A DNA stretch of 64,000 bases from Synergistaceae bacterium. GTDB lineage: Bacteria > Synergistota > Synergistia > Synergistales > Aminobacteriaceae. The DNA is taken from assembly GCA_017445405.1 (NCBI GenBank), contig JAFSUD010000076.1, positions 1-64,000 of the forward strand. The letters are read 5' to 3'. Shown in pieces: positions 31,603 through 39,425 of this stretch (position 1 is the stretch's first letter; each line of letters opens with the position of its first letter). Both the position numbers and the translations under genes were made by a program. Under the pieces are notes generated by a model, which saw only the letters and a program-made list of their open reading frames with translations, searched no databases and was not told the DNA's origin.

Positions 31603-34110
31603 ATGAACGTGGGCAATAACAACACCATAAACATGGTCTATAATGCCCTGACCGCCACGAATAAAGCCATCGAGAAAACTGCCCGCGCCCTCTCAACAGG
31701 ACAGAGGACAGCGAGCGCATCCGATAACGCGGCAGGAATGGCAATAGGCATGAATATATCAGCGCAAGTAGCCGGAGTAGACCGTGCAATCCGCAACACA
31801 CAGGACGGAATATCACTTTTACAGACAGCAGAGGGCGGACTAGATCAGATAAACTCTATGCTTCAGAGAATGCGCGATCTCTCAGTTCAGGCAGCTAATG
31901 ACACCCTCACATCTCAGGACAGAAGCTATATCCAGAACGAGATAGACGAACTCCGCAAGAACATCGACAACGTAGCATCAAACACGACGTTCAACAGCAA
32001 GCGTTTGCTCGACGGCAGCTCGTCAGCTTACTGGACTTCCGACGACCTGAGCACAAAGCTCAAAGTTTCAGGAGCACTCACACGCATAGACCAGTTCGGG
32101 CAGACTCAGCGTGTCGAGGGAAATTACCGCATCGAGATCCGCGCAAAGGCAGGGCAGGGAGAAGTCCAGAAGTCAGGAATATTCACTCTCAGCAAGACTC
32201 AGCCCGTGAAGGACGCGAGCACCTACGACTACGAGATCGACATCAATAACGGCATCGACACATTGACCGGCGGGGCTTCCGGCTCAGGCTGGCAGTTCGC
32301 TGACGGAGTACTGACGATAACCGGCGCAGGGAAATACAGCATCATCGGCGACGGCACAGAGACAGATAACCGCATAGTGATTCGCGAGGGCATAGACGCA
32401 CAGGTCAAGCTCAAAGACGTAAACATCTCTTCAGGAACAGACAGCGCGTTTCAGATAACCGGCTCAAACGTCAAAGTGTTTCTTGAGGGCGAAAATGTAC
32501 TTGAGGGAGGAGAGGCAGGTCTCGAGGTCAGAAACTCCCTTGACGGCGGACGCAAAGCATCTCTCGAGATTAACAGCATCGAAGGACTCGGCTCTGAAGA
32601 AGGCACGCTCACAGCAACAGGCTCGGGGAACGGTGCAGGCATTGGCGGAGCTAGCGGCGAATACACCACAGGCGCAATCACCATCAACGGCGGAACGATT
32701 ATTGCGACAGGAGGAGGCTCTGCTGCGGGCATCGGCGGAGGAGGTTCGTCGGAAAACGGCTCGCACGCAAACATCACCATCAACGGCGGAAACATCACGG
32801 CAACAGGCGGAGGAGCAGGTATCGGGAGCGGTCTTGACGGTCCGGAAGATGACTCCAGCGTCGACAGAATCATTATCGCCGGAGGAAAGATTACGGCAAC
32901 AGGAGGAGACGGCTCGGCAGCAATCGGAGGAGGTGAAGGCTCGAACAGCGGCCTCATCAGGATAGATCACTCTGCAGAACTTCACCTTAGCGGCTGGGTT
33001 GATGAGGAGAACGGAGAGACTGACCCCATCGGCAGAGGCGAGGGAGGCGCAAAGACAGGGAGCGGCTCTTCTGCACTCTTCAACGATGTAGCCTACACCG
33101 GCAAGACTAATCCTACTCTAGAGGACATTCCGGAGTTCTATACAGCGAGCGGAGTGTTCATAGTTGAGAATCCCCAGAAGCTGACCATCACTCAGGGCAA
33201 CGGCAAAACCGCAGAAATCACTCTCTATTCTCAGGACACTATCGAGGATGTCCGCAAGAAGCTCAATGACGCAATAGCCTTTGACTTGGGGCAGTCAACG
33301 TACACCGACAACATCGACCAGTTCGTCAGCTTCGTGAATTACGGCGAGAATGACTCTCAGGGACTCGAGTCTGTTGCGGGAACGTTCGTGATTCGTTCTG
33401 TTGTTGCAGGGAACGCAGGAAAGCTGACGATTGCGTCTGACAATCACGACCTGATGCAGGCTTTCGGCCTCAATACTATTCAGGAGGCAACAGAAAACGT
33501 CTTCACCGGCTCAGTCTATGAAGCTCACACAGGGAGAGCGATTGCTACGAACGTTGAGGCTCAGGGAAATTCCTTCACTGGACTCATCAGCGATAATGCA
33601 ACGATAGAGTTCGACACTATGGCCGGAGTCAGTGCCCGCTGGGATGCAAGCACTAAACGCTACGTTCTGAGCGGAAGCGATATACCTTACACGACGACTC
33701 TTCACATTGCTGACAGGAGCACATCATTTCAGGTAGGGCAGAGTCAGGGAGAAGATATATACCTGAACATCGGAGACATGAGGTCGGAGTCGCTGGGGCT
33801 TAACCGAGTCGATGTGTCTACGCGTGAGAATGCTGCGAAATCTATTACTACGCTTGATGCAGCGATTCATCAGGTCGGCAAGCAGAGAAGCAAGATAGGC
33901 GCGTACCAGAACGAGCTGGAGTACAATGCGAACAGCCTTACGCAGACGAGCCTACACATGCAGGAATCGGAGTCCCGGATAAATGATGCTGACATGGCGA
34001 AGGAGTACATGGAGTTCGTGAAGCTGCAGATACTCAGCCAGACCGGAACGTCTATGCTCACGCAGTCGCAGCAGAGTGCGCAGTCCTTGATGAATATTCT
34101 TGCGCAATAA
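31603..34110 (+). CDS. Large flagellin with glycine-rich beta-solenoid-like central domain
   Basis: 835 residues, ATG with AGGAGG upstream, about twice normal flagellin length. Residues ~1-135 are the D0/D1 helices (NNTINMVYNALTATNKAIEK, LSTGQRTASASDNAAGMAIG); the C-terminal ~100 close the rod (ENAAKSITTLDAAI, QSAQSLMNILAQ). Between them lies a large insert: a linker, then at ~330-480 several turns reading GGTIIATGGGSAAGIGGG and GGNITATGGGAGIGSG, which suggest a right-handed beta-solenoid; then a flagellin-IN-type segment (KLTITQGNGKTAEITLYSQDTIEDVR). The insert would be surface-exposed along the filament and could bind a glycan or mucin. No glycosidase or protease motif was seen. Confidence 0.9.
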   Translation: MNVGNNNTINMVYNALTATNKAIEKTARALSTGQRTASASDNAAGMAIGMNISAQVAGVDRAIRNTQDGISLLQTAEGGLDQINSMLQRMRDLSVQAANDTLTSQDRSYIQNEIDELRKNIDNVASNTTFNSKRLLDGSSSAYWTSDDLSTKLKVSGALTRIDQFGQTQRVEGNYRIEIRAKAGQGEVQKSGIFTLSKTQPVKDASTYDYEIDINNGIDTLTGGASGSGWQFADGVLTITGAGKYSIIGDGTETDNRIVIREGIDAQVKLKDVNISSGTDSAFQITGSNVKVFLEGENVLEGGEAGLEVRNSLDGGRKASLEINSIEGLGSEEGTLTATGSGNGAGIGGASGEYTTGAITINGGTIIATGGGSAAGIGGGGSSENGSHANITINGGNITATGGGAGIGSGLDGPEDDSSVDRIIIAGGKITATGGDGSAAIGGGEGSNSGLIRIDHSAELHLSGWVDEENGETDPIGRGEGGAKTGSGSSALFNDVAYTGKTNPTLEDIPEFYTASGVFIVENPQKLTITQGNGKTAEITLYSQDTIEDVRKKLNDAIAFDLGQSTYTDNIDQFVSFVNYGENDSQGLESVAGTFVIRSVVAGNAGKLTIASDNHDLMQAFGLNTIQEATENVFTGSVYEAHTGRAIATNVEAQGNSFTGLISDNATIEFDTMAGVSARWDASTKRYVLSGSDIPYTTTLHIADRSTSFQVGQSQGEDIYLNIGDMRSESLGLNRVDVSTRENAAKSITTLDAAIHQVGKQRSKIGAYQNELEYNANSLTQTSLHMQESESRINDADMAKEYMEFVKLQILSQTGTSMLTQSQQSAQSLMNILAQ

Positions 34111-34124
34111 CGTTAATCATTAAT

Positions 34125-34171
34125 GATAGGCGGCTGGCGGTCAGTTCTGAACTAATCACCATCCGCTTATC
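34125..34171. terminator. Long hairpin between convergent flagellin and hemB genes
   Basis: Arms GATAGGCGGCTGG and CCATCCGCTTATC, extended inward by GTCAGTTC and GAACTAATC, form an imperfect ~22-bp stem with almost no loop. It directly follows both stop codons; no T-run is seen, so bidirectional termination or 3'-end protection is inferred. Confidence 0.6.
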
Positions 34172-34172
34172 A

Positions 34173-35138
34173 CTACGCATTAATCCATCCGGCCAAGTCC
34201 AGAGCATGATACGTGATGATAATATCCGCCCCTGCCCTAGCCTGACACACCGCAGCTTCAAGCACAGCATTCTTCTCATTCAGCCATCCCTGAGACGCAG
34301 CAGCCTTAATCATCGAGTATTCTCCGCTCACGCAATAACTCCCTACAGGAACATTCACAGCCTTCTTCACAGCACTCAGCACGTCTAGATACGGCAGACC
34401 GGGTTTCACCATCACCATATCCGCACCTTCCTGAACGTCTAGCAGTGCCTCACGGACACCCTCGCGCGAGTTTCTAGGATCCATCTGGTAAGTTTTCCTG
34501 TCTCCGAAAGCAGGAGCACTACCCGCAGCCTCACGGAACGGCCCGTAAAACGCACTCGCATACTTTACTGCGTAGGAGAAGATGAGCGTGTTAATCAGGC
34601 CCTCAGAGTCAAGAGCTTCACGGATAGCTGCTGTGTGTCCGTCCATCATGTCAGACGGAGCAACTATGTCTGCACCTGCCTGTGCCTGTGAGACGGCGAC
34701 TCTGGAGAGAAGCTCAATGCTTGCGTCATTGTCAACACAGCCATCACGAATCACTCCGCAATGTCCGTGTGAGGTGTACTCGCACATGCATACATCGCCT
34801 ATCACCGTAAGCTCCGGAAATTCCCGCTTGCTCACGCGAATCGCCTGCTGAATCACTCCGTCATCAGCATATGCCTGACTCCCGCACTCGTCCTTGTGTT
34901 CTGGAATCCCGAAGAATAACACTCCCCCGATTTCCGCCTTCACAGCACGTTCTAGAATCGCGGGCAGTGTGTCAGGGCTGTAACGCTTCTGTCCGGGCAT
35001 TGCGGGGATGTCCTCGATGATGTTATGTCCCTCCCTGATGAACACAGGGTACACGAACATTGATGGCGAGAGCCGAGTCTCGCAGACCATATCGCGGATT
35101 GCCTGAGTCAGCCGCAAACGTCTAGGCCTGATAATCAT
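34173..35138 (-). CDS. hemB: Delta-aminolevulinic acid dehydratase (porphobilinogen synthase)
   Basis: 321 residues. RPRRLRLTQAIRDMVCETRLSPSMFVYPVF opens HemB; the zinc ligands are in DVCMCEYTSHGHCG; the two Schiff-base lysines are in FSYAVKYASAFYGPFREAAGSAP and MVMVKPGLPYLD. It condenses two 5-aminolevulinates to porphobilinogen in heme/corrin synthesis. The start overlaps the epimerase end by 17 bases; operon greA, epimerase, hemB. Confidence 0.96.
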   Translation of the reverse strand: MIIRPRRLRLTQAIRDMVCETRLSPSMFVYPVFIREGHNIIEDIPAMPGQKRYSPDTLPAILERAVKAEIGGVLFFGIPEHKDECGSQAYADDGVIQQAIRVSKREFPELTVIGDVCMCEYTSHGHCGVIRDGCVDNDASIELLSRVAVSQAQAGADIVAPSDMMDGHTAAIREALDSEGLINTLIFSYAVKYASAFYGPFREAAGSAPAFGDRKTYQMDPRNSREGVREALLDVQEGADMVMVKPGLPYLDVLSAVKKAVNVPVGSYCVSGEYSMIKAAASQGWLNEKNAVLEAAVCQARAGADIIITYHALDLAGWINA

Positions 35139-36102
35139 GAATTATGCTCAATCCTTCCTCTAAATACACTGACGGCGAATAATTCAGGACTCTCTGTGCA
35201 AGCTCTATTGACGCTGAAGAGTGCAGGATGTCTCCGTCTCGGGGCGGCTCGTGAACGCAGAGTGCTTCTCTTCCGGGAGCAAAGACCGCGTAAATTTTCC
35301 CGAGCAGCTCGTTAAGGCTCGTCCTGACTCCGCAGCCTATGTTGAAGACTCGCCCCGGTGCTTCATCACTCGCAGCAGCAAGCAAGTTAGCCTTCACTAC
35401 GTTCTGAACAGCGCAGAAGTCCCGTGATTGTGTGCCGTCGCCGTAAATCACAGGGACATTCCCGGACTCCACAGCACTAATCCATCTCGGGATCACTGCC
35501 GCATATGCACCGTTGGGGTCTTGTCTCGGGCCGAACACATTGAAGTAGCGCAGGCCTGCACACTCCAAACCGTAGACTCTCGTGAAGAACTCTGCGTACT
35601 CCTCATTCATGTACTTAGTGAGTGCGTAGGGAGAGAGGGATTTTCCCGTGATGCCCTCAACTTTGGGCATGGTCTCATTATCTCCGTATACTGCGCTCGA
35701 CGACGCATAGATTACACGCTTTACGTTATGCTCACGCGATGCCTGAAGGACATTCACGAAGCCTGAGACGTTCACGGCGTTGTAGCTTACCGGGTCAGCA
35801 AGGGATTCCGGGACTGACGCAAGAGCCGCATGATGCAGGACGTAATCACAGCCCCTCACTGCTTCCCTGCATGTGTCTATGTCCGTGATGCTCCCCTCAA
35901 TTAGTGTGAACGATGAGTGCGTGAGTGCAAAGGATACGTTCTCACGATATCCGCGCGAGAAGTCGTCGAGTCCAGCAACTTCCTGGCCTAGAGACAGGAG
36001 AGCCTCTGCGAGGTGAGAGCCGATGAATCCTGCTGCTCCTGTAACGAGCCACTTATGCCGTCCCGTAATTAATCCCGACAGGATTTCAGGGTAATGCGTC
36101 AT
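35122..36102 (-). CDS. NAD-dependent sugar-nucleotide epimerase/dehydratase
   Basis: 326 residues, extended SDR. GAAGFIGSHLAEALL is the NAD-binding motif; catalytic Ser and Tyr-x3-Lys are in ASSSAVYG and SPYALTKYMNEEY; RYFNVFGPRQDPNGAYAAVIPRW is typical of UDP-glucose/UDP-N-acetylglucosamine 4-epimerases of the WbpP group. Supplies sugar nucleotides for envelope glycans, which suits the glycosyltransferases in the window. It overlaps greA by four bases (ATGA) and hemB by 17. Confidence 0.88.
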   Translation of the reverse strand: MTHYPEILSGLITGRHKWLVTGAAGFIGSHLAEALLSLGQEVAGLDDFSRGYRENVSFALTHSSFTLIEGSITDIDTCREAVRGCDYVLHHAALASVPESLADPVSYNAVNVSGFVNVLQASREHNVKRVIYASSSAVYGDNETMPKVEGITGKSLSPYALTKYMNEEYAEFFTRVYGLECAGLRYFNVFGPRQDPNGAYAAVIPRWISAVESGNVPVIYGDGTQSRDFCAVQNVVKANLLAAASDEAPGRVFNIGCGVRTSLNELLGKIYAVFAPGREALCVHEPPRDGDILHSSASIELAQRVLNYSPSVYLEEGLSIIHDYQA

Positions 36103-36605
36103 TTGCTGATTGCTGCTATCTTGAGCCTGCGCGTGCCTCTCGGAATCTTCACGAGGACTTCTTCGCCTACAAGATGCCCGGAGATTGCCTGGCCTACCGG
36201 ACTTTTCTGGGAGATTCTCTGCACTCCGTCGGACGAGAACGCAGCTCCCGAGAGTTCCTCCGAGCCTATGAGGTCGTACGTGTGAGTCTTTCCCCCGTGA
36301 TCCAAGTCCTCAAGGGTGATTCTGAGGCCGACTCCTGCACGTGTCGTGTCGAGCTTCTCGTCGTCAATAACTGTAACCTTGCTGAGTATTGCCTCAAGGT
36401 CGGAGATTCTGTCCTCGAGCTTGGCCTGCTCCTCTTTCGCAGCAGCGTACTCTGCGTTCTCGCTCAGGTCTCCGAATGCTCGGGCTTCTTCAAGCTGGCG
36501 GGCTACTTCCTGACGCTTCGTCGTGCGCAGGTGCGTAAGTTCTTCACTGAGACGTTCATAACCGCTTCGGGTCATCTCATTTGTTTCTGTTTTTCTGGGC
36601 GGCAA
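36099..36605 (-). CDS. greA: Transcript cleavage factor GreA
   Basis: 168 residues, TTG start with GAAGGTGA upstream. GreA features: a coiled coil with TRSGYERLSEELTHLRTTKRQEVARQLEEARAFGDLSENAEYAAAKEEQ, where the tip Asp-Leu-Ser-Glu-Asn reaches the RNA polymerase active site, and the FKBP-like C-terminal domain ending ISQKSPVGQAISGHLVGEEVLVKIP. Rescues backtracked RNA polymerase. First gene of the operon with epimerase and hemB. Confidence 0.95.
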   Translation of the reverse strand: MPPRKTETNEMTRSGYERLSEELTHLRTTKRQEVARQLEEARAFGDLSENAEYAAAKEEQAKLEDRISDLEAILSKVTVIDDEKLDTTRAGVGLRITLEDLDHGGKTHTYDLIGSEELSGAAFSSDGVQRISQKSPVGQAISGHLVGEEVLVKIPRGTRRLKIAAISK

Positions 36606-36681
36606 AATTTTTCACCTTCATCTATAAATTTGCGTGTAGTATTATATATCTCAACCTCAAAACGAAAGGATGTATTTATCT

Positions 36682-37398
36682 ATGGCACAGTACGAAAATT
36701 ATGCTCCCTATCCTGTAGGAGCCGACAGCGTGGAGGCAGTAAATGCCCTCTTCAGGAAAGTGTATCAGTTCATGGCTTTCGGGCTTATCCTCACAGCTTT
36801 AGCAGCTTACTTCACCGCATCTACACCCTTCATGCTCGAGCTTCTCTACACCTCAAGAGCACCGTTGATAATTCTCGGCGTTGCAGAAATAGGTTTAGTT
36901 ATCTGGATGAGTGCAGGCCTCAGCAAGTTATCAGCTAGTGCCGCAAGAAATATTTTCTTCGTCTACAGCATTCTGAACGGATTAACATGTTCGGTTATTC
37001 TGCTTGCCTACACAAGAGAGTCAGTAGCTCAGGCGTTTTTGGCAACGGCAGGAATGTTCGGCGCAATGAGCATCTACGGACTCTACACGAAGCGTGATCT
37101 GACGAGCTGGGGAAGTTTCCTGTACATGGGGCTGATAGGACTTATTATCGGCATGGTGATTAATATGTTCATGGGGTCATCTACTGCAGAAATCGTGATA
37201 AGCATTCTCGGAATAATAATCTTCTTGGGACTCACAGCCTACGACACGGCCAAGATTAAGGCACTTGCCGAAAGCTCCGGCTCTTCCGATGAAGAGATGA
37301 CAGGGAAAATTGCGGTCATTGGTGCGCTGGAGCTTTACTTAGACTTCATTAACCTGTTCCTGTACTTGATACGTCTGTTCGGAAAGCGCAGAGACTAG
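36682..37398 (+). CDS. Bax-inhibitor-1 family membrane protein (YccA/YbhL type)
   Basis: 238 residues. ATG at 36682 has AAAGGA eleven bases upstream; an ATG at 36670 sits too close to it. Seven hydrophobic segments; VYQFMAFGLILTALAAYFTA, GLTCSVILLAYTRESVAQAFLATAGMFGAMS and FLGLTAYDTAKIKALAES with its Asp/Lys-rich end are family signatures. Probably a pH-sensitive calcium-leak channel; exact role in bacteria is unclear. Divergent from greA. A terminator follows. Confidence 0.9.
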   Translation: MAQYENYAPYPVGADSVEAVNALFRKVYQFMAFGLILTALAAYFTASTPFMLELLYTSRAPLIILGVAEIGLVIWMSAGLSKLSASAARNIFFVYSILNGLTCSVILLAYTRESVAQAFLATAGMFGAMSIYGLYTKRDLTSWGSFLYMGLIGLIIGMVINMFMGSSTAEIVISILGIIIFLGLTAYDTAKIKALAESSGSSDEEMTGKIAVIGALELYLDFINLFLYLIRLFGKRRD

Positions 37399-37410
37399 AG
37401 AGTAAACATA

Positions 37411-37440
37411 ATCCCCTGCATAACAAAAGCGGGGGATTTT
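37411..37440 (+). terminator. Terminator of the Bax-inhibitor gene
   Basis: ATCCCCTGC pairs with GCGGGGGAT around a 9-base loop and is followed by TTTTTTG. Confidence 0.75.
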
Positions 37441-37446
37441 TTGTGT

Positions 37447-37617
37447 TCACTTTCTGCCGTATACCCACTTCAAGCCCCAGTGATAGCATTTATCCATTTC
37501 TTCATGGCCGCTGAAGAAACGCACTAACTTTTCTACGCTGAAAGTCTTATCGTTCACGTTCTCGAGCATGGCAAGCGCACACATTCCCTGTTTGGTGTCG
37601 TGTTCGTCGAGCCTCAT
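37447..37617 (-). pseudogene. Duplicated 3' end of the two-domain TerD-family gene
   Basis: 56 codons beginning MRLDEHDTKQGMCALAM and ending CYHWGLKWVYGRK, nearly identical to the last 56 residues of the neighbouring TerD-family gene (one clear change, Gln to Arg before Phe-Phe-Ser-Gly). Offset between copies is 204 bases. An ATG replaces the corresponding GTC of the parent, but there is no good ribosome site, so it is best read as a duplicated fragment. Confidence 0.75.
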
Positions 37618-37821
37618 AATCACACGGCTGGGGGGAAATTTTTTGCGCTCTCACTTTCTGCCGTATACCCACTTCAAGCCCCAGTGATAGCATTTGTCCA
37701 TCTCTTCATGGCCGCTGAAGAACTGCACTAACTTTTCTACGCTGAATGTCTTATCGTTCACGTTCTCGAGCATGGCAAGCGCACACATTCCCTGTTTGGT
37801 GTCGTGCTCGTCGAGCCTCAC
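37447..37821. repeat. Tandem duplication (offset 204 bp) of a gene 3' end
   Basis: Copies 37447-37617 and 37651-37821 are more than 90 percent identical by eye. They are separated by 33 bases that include GGGGGG and AAATTTTTTG. It has the same scale as the bioD/bioA duplication. Confidence 0.85.
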
Positions 37822-38781
37822 TATAATATCTCTGCTGCCCGGACACTTCACCGTAACTATTCCGTCTGCCTCTTTCCAGTTCGCAATGCCCTCATAGATG
37901 AACGTGTAAACAAGTATTCTGCGTATCTGAGAAATTTTCTGTCCGTTCACCCGGAGATTCTCGCCTCCCGCAACGTCGCCAGTCCTGTCGTCGCCGTCAA
38001 GCGCAACATACGGAGCATCATTCAGCTTCCCGAAGTGTTTGCCGAGTGCCTGAACTGAACCTTTGCGTCCGTCCTTCAGCTCGAACAGGCAGCCCAGATC
38101 TAGATCTATTGCTCCTGATGAACTGTTGCCGAACAGAGAGAAGAGTCCCCGTTTTCCCTGCCCCTTGTGCCAGTTCAGGTTAATCACTATTTCTCCGGAG
38201 GCCTTGTCGAGATTTACTTTATGGCCTTTGCGGAGTTCTACAGGCTTGGCCGGAGAGTCCGGGACTGCTTCCTGTCCGCCGTAATGCCTCAGAAGTTCAG
38301 GAAGTCCTCCGTTGAAGCCTCCTGCTACTGCTGCGAATCTCCACTCCGAGTCTTTGCGGTAAATCTCTGCGGAAATTATCGCCCGTTCCTGCTGAAAGTC
38401 TCCTCCTGAGAGCGTAAGCGTCAATGCCGGTGTGCCTCCCTGACTCAGCGTGAGGGTGTGTGAGGAGATTGCGGACATATCGCCCGGGCCGTCAATGCTC
38501 ACCGTGAAGACCAGGCGCGAAATTGCAGGAGGAAGCGAAGAGAGATTGACGGTGAAGTCTGCGCCGTTGTGAGTCTGGGAATAAGTAAGCTCATTATTCG
38601 GTGATGAAGTCTGATTGTAGAAGATCATGTAGCGGTCATCACTCAGCTTGTTATTCCCGTCAACGCCGAAGCATGAGTAATCATACACTGCGCTTCCGGA
38701 CACACTGACATCTACGCTTACGGGCTGTGAGGTGTCTATGTACTTGCTGAGTTTGTCCCTGAAGCCCCGCTCGGCCTGCAT
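37651..38781 (-). CDS. Two-domain TerD-family protein (TerA-like)
   Basis: 376 residues from ATG at 38781, which overlaps the terD stop by one base (TGATG); an earlier GTG exists without ribosome site. The first half is a TerD-like domain (NNKLSDDRYMIFYNQTSS, FTVSIDGPGDMS, EIYRKDSEWRFAAVAGGFNGGL); after a linker the second (residues ~200-376) has the VNLNWH, IDLDLGCLFELKDG pattern of TerA. Ter proteins bind calcium and respond to tellurite, phage and envelope stress; here only this pair is seen, without terB, terC or terZ. Its 3' end is duplicated downstream. Confidence 0.8.
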   Translation of the reverse strand: MQAERGFRDKLSKYIDTSQPVSVDVSVSGSAVYDYSCFGVDGNNKLSDDRYMIFYNQTSSPNNELTYSQTHNGADFTVNLSSLPPAISRLVFTVSIDGPGDMSAISSHTLTLSQGGTPALTLTLSGGDFQQERAIISAEIYRKDSEWRFAAVAGGFNGGLPELLRHYGGQEAVPDSPAKPVELRKGHKVNLDKASGEIVINLNWHKGQGKRGLFSLFGNSSSGAIDLDLGCLFELKDGRKGSVQALGKHFGKLNDAPYVALDGDDRTGDVAGGENLRVNGQKISQIRRILVYTFIYEGIANWKEADGIVTVKCPGSRDIIVRLDEHDTKQGMCALAMLENVNDKTFSVEKLVQFFSGHEEMDKCYHWGLKWVYGRK

Positions 38782-39359
38782 CACACGTTCACTCCGAAAT
38801 TCAGGCACAGAGCTCGCAGTCCGCCCTTGAAGCCCGAGCCGATAGCGTTAAACTTCCACTCTCCGGAATGCCTGTAAAGTTCACCTACAACTACAGCCGT
38901 CTCAATCGAGAAATCTTCTCCCAAGTCATAGTGTATTAGCTCACGTCCCGATGTCTCGTCTACTATCCTGATGTATGCGTTGCTAACTTGGCCGAAATTC
39001 TGCCTGCGTTCGTCTGCGTCATAAATCGTTACCGTGAAGGCTACCTTGTCAACGTTTGCGGGTAACTTCTTCAGGTCAACACGGATTACTTCGTCGTCTC
39101 CTTCTCCTGCTCCTGTCAGGTTGTCGCCGGTATGCTCAACTGCTCCCGATGAGTGCTTCAGGTTGTGGTAGAAGATGAAGTCTGCATCGCTGGCTACTTT
39201 TCCGTTTGCGCCTGTCAGGAAAGCTGACGCATCGAGGTCAAAGTCATAGCCTCCGTCATACTTCTTAACGTCCCAGCCCAAGCCGACAAGTATTTTTGAC
39301 AGGTTAGGATTACCCTTCGTGAGGTCTATTTTCTGTCCCTTAACAAGATTTATAGGCAT
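38781..39359 (-). CDS. terD: TerD-family calcium-binding stress protein
   Basis: 192 residues, ATG with AGGAGG seven bases upstream. The TerD pattern is clean: [34 protein letters not shown] (acidic calcium ligands), [30 protein letters not shown] (second calcium loop), [39 protein letters not shown]. It is first in the operon with the two-domain relative. Confidence 0.92.
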   Translation of the reverse strand: MPINLVKGQKIDLTKGNPNLSKILVGLGWDVKKYDGGYDFDLDASAFLTGANGKVASDADFIFYHNLKHSSGAVEHTGDNLTGAGEGDDEVIRVDLKKLPANVDKVAFTVTIYDADERRQNFGQVSNAYIRIVDETSGRELIHYDLGEDFSIETAVVVGELYRHSGEWKFNAIGSGFKGGLRALCLNFGVNV

Positions 39360-39425
39360 GATTTCTCCTCCTGAATGTTACAATTTTTGCGGTGAATACA
39401 ATTATAACAATAGAGGTGATTATTC

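Noticed and set aside
32451-32985. Two long minus-strand frames inside the flagellin gene
   Set aside because: They lie opposite the Gly-rich repeats; low-complexity Pro/Ala/Ser or Cys/Ser/Arg content is a codon-shadow effect and there is no ribosome site.
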